Shown here piece by piece: positions 1-5,105 of a stretch of DNA of 6,917 nucleotides. Every line of letters starts with the position of its first letter. The stretch's first letter is position 1. Source of the stretch: Promethearchaeota archaeon (lineage in GTDB: Archaea > Asgardarchaeota > Lokiarchaeia > Sigynarchaeales > SOKP01); the NCBI GenBank assembly GCA_016839425.1, contig JAEOUI010000162.1, positions 1 to 6,917 of the forward strand. Direction: 5' to 3'. The notes below the pieces were generated by a model, which was given only the letters and a program-made list of their open reading frames with translations, was not told the origin of the DNA and did no database searches. The position numbers and the translations under genes are program-made.

Positions 1-135
1 AAACCGCTATTATATTTATTTTAATTTTTTATTGGGAAGAAATTATCTTCCTATTTCGAATTATTTTCAGATTTTAAAGTCAGAAAAGAAAAATAATTTC
101 TCATATAGGATTTTCTTGTTATGATATATTTTTTT
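1..135. other. AT-rich left flank of the insertion sequence
   Basis: I see no convincing gene here. One plus-strand frame stays open from the window edge to a TAA at 75-77 and would encode a 24-residue hydrophobic tail. Another stays open to about 124. Both are short and consist mostly of codons expected in random AT-rich DNA. TATA-like stretches occur at 101-109 (TCATATAGG) and 122-131 (TGATATATTT). Before the IS arrived, this flank probably sat directly upstream of the zinc-ribbon ORF now starting at 1596, so it may hold that gene's displaced promoter. That last point is inference. Confidence 0.4.
33..53 (+). terminator. Short hairpin, possible terminator of an upstream gene
   Basis: GGAAGA (35-40) and TCTTCC (46-51) form a perfect six-base-pair stem around a five-base AATTA loop. 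The flanks extend it by a G-T and a T-A pair to 33-53. T-rich sequence lies on both sides, so it could end transcription from a gene to the left on either strand. No adjacent gene is visible to confirm the role. Confidence 0.3.
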
Positions 136-156
136 ATTATCAGTACTTAATCACGA
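136..156 (+). repeat. Left terminal inverted repeat of the IS
   Basis: This begins with ATTATCAGTACTT and matches the reverse complement of 1577-1597 at 18 of 21 positions, with mismatches at 149, 152 and 155. A pure T run (131-135) lies immediately outside it. Confidence 0.85.
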
Positions 157-161
157 CCGAC

Positions 162-217
162 AAAAATAAATAGTTCAGTCCTCGTCTCGTTTAATAAAAT
201 TTTAAAGGAAAAGGAAG
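162..217 (+). promoter_or_regulatory. Candidate promoter and ribosome-binding site of the transposase
   Basis: Two TATA-like stretches lie inside the left end of the IS: AAAAATAAATA (162-172) and TTTAATAAAATTTTA (190-204). A purine-rich AAGGAAAAGGAAG region follows, with its last GGAAG at 213-217. That is 12 bases before the ATG at 230, a rather long spacing. Which box is used cannot be decided by eye. Weak or distant signals are common for transposases. Confidence 0.35.
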
Positions 218-229
218 ATAGTATCATAT

Positions 230-1582
230 ATGCCAGTATATAATACCTATTTACGGAAAGATCCGTTTTCTTCTTTTTCCCAATTAACTACCAACCCTTC
301 ATTTTATAAAAATGTTCTGAATCCGATCTTGCTATCGTTTTCCAAGCCCATCCAAGGCCATGGAACGGAACATTTGAGTCCAGAATACTCGATTGCGATG
401 TTTATCAACGCGTTATTGGGATATAGTCCGAACGTGGGGACCCAAATTTTAGAAAATCGTTTATCTTCAATTTTGAAGGACGATCTTCGTCATTTCGTCA
501 AGGACACGCGGGTTCTTCCTCATCCCTCGCAAATGACCAAGCACGCTCGAACATTCTCGATGGAAGAAGCTAATACCATCTTTTTAAACTTCAATAAAAC
601 CATCCTGCTTTATCTTTTCAACGCAGGCACGATTCCCAAGAGGTTAAAAATTGCGTTTGACTTCAAGAAAAAACTATACTACGGAGATAAAGAAGATTCT
701 CACGTGATCGGTACAAAAGCCGAAAAGGGCACCACTAAAGCGAATTTTTGGCACACATGTGCCATCGTATTGAAAGGACGCGAACTTCATGTTGGTTCGG
801 AAATGGTTGAAAAAAGGGGCGATAAGGAGATTTTCATCAAGAAAATGGTGGAATATTTCAAGTCGTTAGGCTTTATCGTAGAAACGAGCGTTTTGGATAA
901 GGAATACTATACCAAAGAGATAATCGATTATCTTTCATCTGAGAAGATCTCTTACATCATACCCGTAAAGGAATCAGAGACTTTAAGATTAAAAAAGGAA
1001 GAAGCCCTGAAGAATCCCAGGAAACGAGTTCAAGAGCACCAGATCAAGGGCAAACACGTCAAGGGGAAGGGTTATTCTCCCGTGAAATTCAAGATCGGAT
1101 TTTACGCAAAGAAAAAGTTGCGCTTCGACAGTTTAAGAGCGAAATATAACAAGAACGAGAAAAACGTGACAAAAATCCTGACGGATATTTTTGTCCTGGC
1201 AACAAATCAAGAAATTTCTCTTCCCACCTCCCAGAAAAAATACAAGTTTTATAAAGTAAGAAGCGATTACGGAGATAGGTGGCGGATCGAAGTCACCTAC
1301 CGAGAATCCATCCCCTTTTTCACTTATACGACCAGCAAGAATCCCGAAGTGCGGAACTTGTATTTTGTAATTGCCCTGTTTCTCTATAACCTCTGGGTAA
1401 TTGCGAATTTATTTCTCCACGGAAAGAAACCGTGGGTATCAAAAGAACCAAAGGCATTCTTTTGCGTGTACTTGCACGATATTCTTCTTTCCTACTTGCA
1501 AGTGCATGTTGGACGCACTCCGCCATCCTCATCGTTTTGTCGGGAAAAAGAATTAAAAACAATGGGGTGTTTTATCTTGTAA
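230..1582 (+). CDS. DDE transposase, ISH3-like (IS4 superfamily)
   Basis: This 450-residue transposase would cut and paste its element using an RNase-H-fold DDE active site. The putative catalytic residues are D144 (AFDFKKKLYYG), D223 (VLDKEYY) and E354 (RWRIEVTYRES). The D144 context ending in YYG and the RWxIExxYR signature around E354 are typical of archaeal ISH3-like and related IS4-superfamily enzymes. Residues 1-135 would be the N-terminal DNA-binding part. The basic insert at about 255-300 lies between the second D and the E, as expected in this superfamily. The length is normal and no frameshift or internal stop is visible. The last codons and the TAA (1580-1582) fall inside the right inverted repeat. 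GC content and codon choice (more G/C-ending codons) differ from the minus-strand neighbours, consistent with horizontal arrival. Transposase is near certain; the family is moderately certain. Confidence 0.9.
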   Translation: MPVYNTYLRKDPFSSFSQLTTNPSFYKNVLNPILLSFSKPIQGHGTEHLSPEYSIAMFINALLGYSPNVGTQILENRLSSILKDDLRHFVKDTRVLPHPSQMTKHARTFSMEEANTIFLNFNKTILLYLFNAGTIPKRLKIAFDFKKKLYYGDKEDSHVIGTKAEKGTTKANFWHTCAIVLKGRELHVGSEMVEKRGDKEIFIKKMVEYFKSLGFIVETSVLDKEYYTKEIIDYLSSEKISYIIPVKESETLRLKKEEALKNPRKRVQEHQIKGKHVKGKGYSPVKFKIGFYAKKKLRFDSLRAKYNKNEKNVTKILTDIFVLATNQEISLPTSQKKYKFYKVRSDYGDRWRIEVTYRESIPFFTYTTSKNPEVRNLYFVIALFLYNLWVIANLFLHGKKPWVSKEPKAFFCVYLHDILLSYLQVHVGRTPPSSSFCREKELKTMGCFIL

Positions 1583-1597
1583 TCAAGTACTGATAAT
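1577..1597 (-). repeat. Right terminal inverted repeat of the IS
   Basis: The core AAGTACTGATAAT (1585-1597) is the exact reverse complement of the left core at 136-148. The repeat overlaps the transposase stop codon (1580-1582). Its last two bases form the first two bases of the ATG (1596-1598) of the downstream zinc-ribbon ORF. Confidence 0.85.
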
Positions 1598-1751
1598 GAT
1601 AAATGTAACTTGCAAACTGTGTAATCAGAAATTTGAATCGAGATTAATTCGAACGCTTAAATTTAGCAAGACAAGCGCTACTGGAATGACCGAAACATGC
1701 CCTCATTGTGCGTTAAATACGCTAGTTGATAGCACTAATCTAGAAGACTAA
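1596..1751 (+). CDS. Small zinc-ribbon protein, 51 aa, at the IS right end
   Basis: This short ORF reads MINVTCKLCNQKFES near its start and CPHC in its second half. It therefore has two CxxC knuckles (C6/C9 and C35/C38) separated by 25 residues, the spacing of a small zinc ribbon. Such mini-proteins bind one zinc ion and often act as nucleic-acid-binding or adaptor modules, but the partner cannot be read from the sequence. The ATG sits at the edge of the IS inverted repeat. The same frame is closed upstream by a TAA inside the IS at 1554-1556, so the protein begins here or has lost its original start. The N-terminus resembles a natural zinc-ribbon start, so I think the IS landed just before the gene and removed its promoter but not its coding sequence. 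A T7 tract follows 31 bases after the stop. Expression in the current arrangement is uncertain. Confidence 0.6.
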   Translation: MINVTCKLCNQKFESRLIRTLKFSKTSATGMTETCPHCALNTLVDSTNLED

Positions 1752-1782
1752 TAAAAGAGTTTTTAAACTAAAACTTCTACCC

Positions 1783-1789
1783 TTTTTTT
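1783..1789 (+). terminator. T7 tract after the zinc-ribbon ORF
   Basis: A run of seven T bases flanked by C residues follows the stop at 1749-1751 by 31 bases. Archaeal RNA polymerase often terminates at such T tracts without a hairpin. Confidence 0.45.
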
Positions 1790-1822
1790 CCCTAAAATAG
1801 AATGTAACCTCTGAAGTATTTT

Positions 1823-1840
1823 AAATAAGGAAAATTAGAA
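1823..1840 (-). repeat. 18-bp direct repeat, copy 1, downstream of the beta-helix/PKD gene
   Basis: The 18 bases AAATAAGGAAAATTAGAA recur exactly at 4772-4789. Weaker similarity continues to the right (GGAA, then AT-rich sequence around an AAGATTT/AAATCTT block). On the minus strand the repeat reads as a pyrimidine-rich run, TTCTAATTTTCCTTATTT. It lies 61 bases past the stop of the minus-strand gene, so it could be part of a terminator or 3'-end processing signal. Confidence 0.6.
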
Positions 1841-1867
1841 AGGAACTTATTTTAAGATTTAAAAATT

Positions 1868-1876
1868 AAAAAAAAA
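1868..1876 (-). terminator. T9 tract ending the beta-helix/PKD transcript
   Basis: Nine consecutive A bases on the plus strand give a T9 tract on the coding strand, 25 bases after the stop codon of the gene at 1902-4445. This is a typical archaeal T-tract terminator. The T-rich 18-bp repeat further on may be a second stop signal. Confidence 0.55.
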
Positions 1877-1901
1877 CATTTTTGATATTGATTGTATTAA
1901 G

Positions 1902-4445
1902 TTATCGTCTTCTTGAAGAATAAATACAAGCAACAATAACTGCTCCAACTATACCCAGTGCACCGCTCAATATAACAACCGCATAAATAAATTCAGTGAG
2001 ATCAAATCCATCTTCTATAGAAGAATCAGCAATAACAACAATATAATCCGTCTTTATCTCAATATCAAAATCCCCATCCTCATCTGTCACGGTAAGAGAG
2101 ACGGTGTAAGTTCCTGAAACGAGATATTGATGGATCGGGTTCCGCTCCGTTGAGGTCGTTCCGTCCCCAAAGTTCCATTGGTAACTTAATTCGCCGTCGC
2201 CTCCAGTTCCCGTGTAGAAGAATTGCACCCATTCAGACTCGGACACGCTCGTGGCGTTCGCCGTGAAATTTGCTGTTGGTTGTGAATCTGCTTCTACAAC
2301 TGATATATAATCCGTCTTTGTCTCCGTGTCGAAATCCCCGTTCTCGTCGGTCGCGGTAAGAGAGACGGTGTAAGTTCCTGAAACGAGATATTGATGGATT
2401 GGGTTACGCTCCGTTGAGGTCGTTCCGTCCCCAAAGTTCCATTGGTAACTTAAATCACCGTCGCCTCCAGTTCCCGTGTAGGAGAATTGCACCCATTCGG
2501 ACTTGGATACATTCGTGATGTTTGCTAAGAAATTCACTGAAAATATTGTAAATACTATGGGATACCTATCTTGAGCTCCTGCCGTTCCACTAATATTGTA
2601 GGGTGTATCTCCGATACCAAATGGTTCTAAAACATCGACACCATCATAATCATGCCAATAATTACCCATCGAACCGTTATCCCATTGATTATTTGTACCG
2701 TTGTCTTCTGCGTTTAATCCATTCTCAATGAAGATATTCTTAAAAATATCATTATTTTCTCCTTTAACGCTAATTCCTTGATTTGTGTTATGTTTTATGG
2801 TGTTTCCCGATATCGTATTATCAGCACTACCCGAAAGTACTACGATGCCAGATTCGGAATTATTATACATGTTATTATTCAGCACTGAATTTTCACTGTA
2901 TAAAACAACTCCCCATTTATTATTATATATCTTATTTCCGATTATTCTGTTATTAGAGGAATAAGATATTCCTGATCCTGTGTTGTTAAATATCTCGTTT
3001 TCTATAATGTCATTATCGATACTGTAAAGAACTCCATATATGTCTCCCGTTATGTTGTTTTTAAAAATCAAATTATTCCTGCTATAATCTTCGAATTCTA
3101 TACCATAACAATAACCCTTAATATTATTTTTGGATATATTGTTATTTTTACAATCATCAATTAGGTGAATTCCCTCACGACAATCCAATATAGAATTTCT
3201 TGATATGGTATTTTCTTGGGAATTATATTCTAGTCTAATACCACTCACGCTCCGGCCTTTAATGTAATTGTCATTAATCAAGTTGTATTTGCAATCATTC
3301 TCCAAGATAATATTGTAATAATAGTTTCCCTCAATATTATTTCTCGTAATCGAGTTATTTTCACAATAACCGTAGAAACTTATCCCATAATCCTGATCTG
3401 ATGTATGTACATTGCTTATGTTGTTTCCAGAAATTATTGTAAACTTCGCCTCATCATAAATATCTATACCATATCGTCCATTGTCATGAATATTATTATT
3501 GGCAATAACTGTTCCACAGCTTATTTGAACTAAATAAATCCCTCGATCCGAATTTTCGCTTATGTTGTTTCCCAAAATCGAATTGTTATTACATGCGCCC
3601 CTATAATAAATCCCATCGATGTTTTTTCTCAATTCGTTCCCAGAAATTACATTATAATCACAATATTGATCCAAATATATACCATAATCTTGATTTGCCG
3701 TCAATTTATTACACGCAATATTTCCTGAAATTGTGTTGTTATCGCAATAATATCCCAAGCTTATCCCGGTGTAATCATTATCGTTAAATATATTGCTTGA
3801 AATGGTATTATTCCAACAACCTTGTCGAAGGCGAATGCCATAAGTTTGATTTGTTGTCAACATTACATTGCTTGCGTTATTGCCAGTTATAACATTATGA
3901 GCGCTGCCAAAAAATAGATAGATTCCACACTCAATATTATCATCAAAATTATTTCCTGAAATAAAGTTATTACGCGAATTATCAAGTTTTATCCCATATT
4001 CGTGTCCGGTGGAAGTGTTGTTAATGATTTTACCGTTTTCAGTAGCGTATAAATTTATTCCACCACCAGACATACAATCGCCGTCTTTAAATACACAATT
4101 TCTTATGATAAAATGAGCTTCTTGTGAAAAAACAATATTTGCATAGCCACATGTAACATTTTCAATGATATAAGGATGCGTAGAGTTTCCATACCCATTG
4201 CACCAATCGTGACTTACGGCCCAAGTCCAATTAAAAGATGAACTACAATCAATAGATATAGAATCTATTTCCCAGAGCATTCCAGAACTTAAATTATTTT
4301 CTTCTTCATCTCCTTTATTTAATTTGATATTCTCTAAATTGTAAATAATTGCAAAAACAGATGAAAAAATTAATAGGAAACTAATTAGCATGCTATGACT
4401 AACAATTTTATTTTTTATCAATCCTAACTTTTTTTTTTGAAACAT
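1902..4445 (-). CDS. Cell-surface NosD-like beta-helix protein with two PKD domains and C-terminal TM anchor
   Basis: This is an 847-residue predicted surface protein. Residues 17-36 form a hydrophobic signal or membrane segment after a lysine-rich start. A WCNGYG...PYIIENV motif (81-97) opens a right-handed parallel beta-helix (about 95-575) made of roughly 24-residue coils of the type NNxISGNxIxxNxxGIxL. A closing motif with QWDNGSMGNYWHDYDG and GIGDTPYNISG (587-620) and DRYPI (626-630) is characteristic of NosD/CASH-type helices. Two PKD beta-sandwich domains follow (about 636-717 and 723-805), each with WNFGDG. Then comes a transmembrane helix (about 818-841) and an RRR tail. Many N-x-S/T sequons suggest glycosylation outside the cell. 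The likely role is adhesion or carbohydrate binding on the cell envelope; no catalytic residues are recognisable. A cysteine recurs at one coil position (see findings). The ATG is supported by AGGAT six bases upstream. The domain calls are strong; the function is not known. Confidence 0.88.
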   Translation of the reverse strand: MFQKKKLGLIKNKIVSHSMLISFLLIFSSVFAIIYNLENIKLNKGDEEENNLSSGMLWEIDSISIDCSSSFNWTWAVSHDWCNGYGNSTHPYIIENVTCGYANIVFSQEAHFIIRNCVFKDGDCMSGGGINLYATENGKIINNTSTGHEYGIKLDNSRNNFISGNNFDDNIECGIYLFFGSAHNVITGNNASNVMLTTNQTYGIRLRQGCWNNTISSNIFNDNDYTGISLGYYCDNNTISGNIACNKLTANQDYGIYLDQYCDYNVISGNELRKNIDGIYYRGACNNNSILGNNISENSDRGIYLVQISCGTVIANNNIHDNGRYGIDIYDEAKFTIISGNNISNVHTSDQDYGISFYGYCENNSITRNNIEGNYYYNIILENDCKYNLINDNYIKGRSVSGIRLEYNSQENTISRNSILDCREGIHLIDDCKNNNISKNNIKGYCYGIEFEDYSRNNLIFKNNITGDIYGVLYSIDNDIIENEIFNNTGSGISYSSNNRIIGNKIYNNKWGVVLYSENSVLNNNMYNNSESGIVVLSGSADNTISGNTIKHNTNQGISVKGENNDIFKNIFIENGLNAEDNGTNNQWDNGSMGNYWHDYDGVDVLEPFGIGDTPYNISGTAGAQDRYPIVFTIFSVNFLANITNVSKSEWVQFSYTGTGGDGDLSYQWNFGDGTTSTERNPIHQYLVSGTYTVSLTATDENGDFDTETKTDYISVVEADSQPTANFTANATSVSESEWVQFFYTGTGGDGELSYQWNFGDGTTSTERNPIHQYLVSGTYTVSLTVTDEDGDFDIEIKTDYIVVIADSSIEDGFDLTEFIYAVVILSGALGIVGAVIVACIYSSRRR
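2041..2268 (-). repeat. PKD-encoding tandem repeat unit, second (C-terminal) copy
   Basis: This unit encodes the C-terminal PKD domain. It aligns without gaps to 2305-2532 at an offset of 264 bases (88 codons). Long stretches are identical, for example around 2091-2135 and 2150-2190. Divergence rises towards the end that encodes the start of the domain. It is clearly richer in G and C than the beta-helix part of the same gene. Confidence 0.85.
2305..2532 (-). repeat. PKD-encoding tandem repeat unit, first (N-terminal) copy
   Basis: This unit encodes the first PKD domain and pairs with 2041-2268 at a 264-base period. At protein level the segment from SYQWNFGDG to GTYTVSLT is identical in both domains, which suggests recent duplication or ongoing gene conversion. 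Confidence 0.85.
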
Positions 4446-4508
4446 TTTAAGATCCTGCTTAATATTTTTTAGAAGTTATTCATATTATAATCAAAGTCTT
4501 ATATAAGA
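4446..4508 (-). promoter_or_regulatory. Promoter and ribosome-binding site of the beta-helix/PKD gene
   Basis: On the coding strand, AGGAT (4452-4456) lies six bases before the ATG and is a plausible Shine-Dalgarno site. A 12-base palindrome, TCTTATATAAGA (4497-4508), contains a good archaeal TATA box about 57 bases upstream of the ATG. Normal archaeal spacing would place the transcription start near 4475, giving a leader of roughly 30 bases that includes the ribosome site. The promoter assignment is inferred from spacing. Confidence 0.5.
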
Positions 4509-4522
4509 AGATATAGCAGGAT
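4452..4522. repeat. 8-bp inverted repeat bracketing the promoter
   Basis: ATCCTGCT (4452-4459) and AGCAGGAT (4515-4522) are exact reverse complements separated by 55 bases. One arm covers the ribosome-binding site and the other lies just upstream of the TATA palindrome. This is the layout of paired operator half-sites, but an eight-base match could also be chance. Confidence 0.35.
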
Positions 4523-4572
4523 TTTGAAATCTTTTTTTATCAGTATTGATATTATATGAGAATTATAAATTG

Positions 4573-4594
4573 AAATCTTAAAATATTAAGATTT
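4573..4594. repeat. Perfect 9-bp inverted repeat with 4-base loop
   Basis: AAATCTTAA (4573-4581) and TTAAGATTT (4586-4594) are exact reverse complements around AATA. The arms are almost entirely A and T, so the hairpin would be weak. It could be a dyad for a regulator or a product of AT-rich drift. Confidence 0.4.
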
Positions 4595-4608
4595 ATTCTC
4601 TAAATCAA

Positions 4609-4644
4609 AGCGTTGGGAAATAGTTTGAACTATACGCTCTTTTT
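4609..4644 (+). other. Bulged hairpin followed by T5, possible structured RNA or terminator
   Basis: AACTATACGCT (4628-4638) pairs with AGCGT (4609-4613) plus ATAGTT (4620-4625), leaving a six-base TGGGAA bulge on the 5' side and a tiny loop. That gives eleven possible base pairs in a locally more GC-rich island. CTTTTTG follows on the plus strand, giving it a terminator-like look. No plus-strand gene ends nearby, so its role is unknown. Confidence 0.3.
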
Positions 4645-4751
4645 GAATGGTCTATCCTAATTCAACTCTCTAAGTCTAAATAGATTTCTTTAGGTTCTAA
4701 GAAAAGAAACATTATTTTATCTAACTAAAATAAAGAGTAGGTTTTAAATCA

Positions 4752-4768
4752 ATATTTTTCAAAAATAT
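4752..4768 (-). terminator. AT-rich palindrome downstream of the two-gene operon
   Basis: ATATTTTT (4752-4759) and AAAAATAT (4761-4768) are perfect complements around C4760. The palindrome starts 58 bases after the stop of the 92-aa gene, just beyond the 18-bp repeat. Together these T-rich elements are the best candidate for the operon's transcription end. Confidence 0.4.
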
Positions 4769-4771
4769 CTC

Positions 4772-4789
4772 AAATAAGGAAAATTAGAA
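4772..4789 (-). repeat. 18-bp direct repeat, copy 2, downstream of the two-gene operon
   Basis: This is an exact copy of 1823-1840, lying 37 bases past the stop codon of the gene at 4827-5105. Both copies sit shortly downstream of minus-strand genes in the same orientation. This suggests either a shared 3'-end signal or a small dispersed repeat. Confidence 0.6.
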
Positions 4790-4826
4790 GGAAATTTATA
4801 TTAAATCTTTTGTATTGACTAATTAA

Positions 4827-5105
4827 TCATACTTTCGACATTTCTATCAAGGATTGGTTTAATATCAATTCTTGTTCTAATTTTACTGTTATTTCGTCAG
4901 AGTTAGTAATTTGAAATCTTTTAATTCGCGATTTAAGCGAATCTTTGATCGTTGTTATGAGTTCTTGAAATGTGATCTGGTTAAAATCAAAAAATGGCCC
5001 CATTTGATCTTTTATTGCTAATTTAATCAAGCCCCTTGCCGCTAAAGGGGAAATATGGATCATTTTAGACAAATGAGTGCTCAAGTAATGAATGATTTCA
5101 CTCAT
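4827..5105 (-). CDS. Small helical protein, 92 aa, translationally coupled to the seven-helix protein
   Basis: I do not recognise this family. The 92-residue protein has no signal peptide, membrane segment or cysteine and looks mostly alpha-helical and cytosolic. It has a conserved-looking stretch, SPLAARGLIKLAIKDQMGPF (19-38), and a charged helical second half (46-92). Two start codons are possible. The ATG at 5103-5105 has AAGGAG (5115-5120) nine bases upstream, a good spacing. The ATG at 5109-5111 would leave only three bases, so I chose the shorter form; the longer form adds ML. The gene overlaps the end of the upstream membrane-protein gene by eight bases (ATGAGTGA), so the two should be co-translated. 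It probably works with that membrane protein as a cytosolic partner. That role is inference from the overlap. Confidence 0.75.
   Translation of the reverse strand: MSEIIHYLSTHLSKMIHISPLAARGLIKLAIKDQMGPFFDFNQITFQELITTIKDSLKSRIKRFQITNSDEITVKLEQELILNQSLIEMSKV

Larger units (their letters stand above)
136..1597 (+). mobile_element. Complete ISH3-like insertion sequence, about 1.46 kb
   Basis: The element carries one transposase gene (230-1582) between terminal inverted repeats at 136-156 and 1577-1597. The repeats share a perfect 13-base core, ATTATCAGTACTT, and match at 18 of 21 positions. The interior is visibly less AT-rich than the flanks, which fits a mobile element moving between genomes. 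The exact ends are uncertain: because the core ends in ATTAT/ATAAT, the true tips could be C141 and G1592. I found no convincing target-site duplication under either choice. The intact reading frame and well-matched ends suggest a recently active copy. The family assignment rests on the transposase motifs and is moderately secure; the presence of an IS is secure. Confidence 0.85.
4523..4826. other. Gene-free stretch with several inverted repeats
   Basis: No coding frame of interest is visible on either strand. The region holds a 9-bp perfect inverted repeat (4573-4594), a bulged hairpin followed by five T bases (4609-4644), an AT-rich palindrome (4752-4768) and the second copy of the 18-bp repeat (4772-4789). 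It lies downstream of the seven-helix/small-protein operon and upstream of the surface-protein promoter, so it must contain the operon's transcription end. Confidence 0.5.

Noticed and set aside
3..77. Hydrophobic 24-codon open tail running in from the left edge
   Set aside because: It is too short, and its Ile/Phe-rich composition is expected from random AT-rich DNA. The hairpin at 33-53 lies inside it.
1320..1562. Minus-strand open frame of 80 codons inside the transposase gene
   Set aside because: It is antisense to a clear DDE transposase, has no ribosome site or recognisable motif, and its composition follows from the opposite-strand codons.
121..1601. ATGATA at 121-126 and 1596-1601 as an IS target-site duplication
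   Set aside because: The left copy is nine bases outside the inverted repeat and the right copy overlaps it, so they do not abut the same element ends. Probably chance.
3593..3787. Plus-strand open frame of 64 codons inside the surface-protein gene
   Set aside because: It is a shadow of the repetitive beta-helix coding sequence, with a biased His/Tyr/Asn composition and no supporting signals.
2640..4160. Beta-helix coding repeats considered as a DNA-level tandem repeat or CRISPR-like array
   Set aside because: The periodicity is at protein level, with variable coil length and no exact DNA repeat. The frame is uninterrupted coding sequence.
4532..4550. TTTATCAGTA-like sequence resembling the IS tip, considered as a solo IS remnant
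   Set aside because: Only eight bases (TATCAGTA) plus a T run match the inverted repeat, with no second end or transposase debris nearby.
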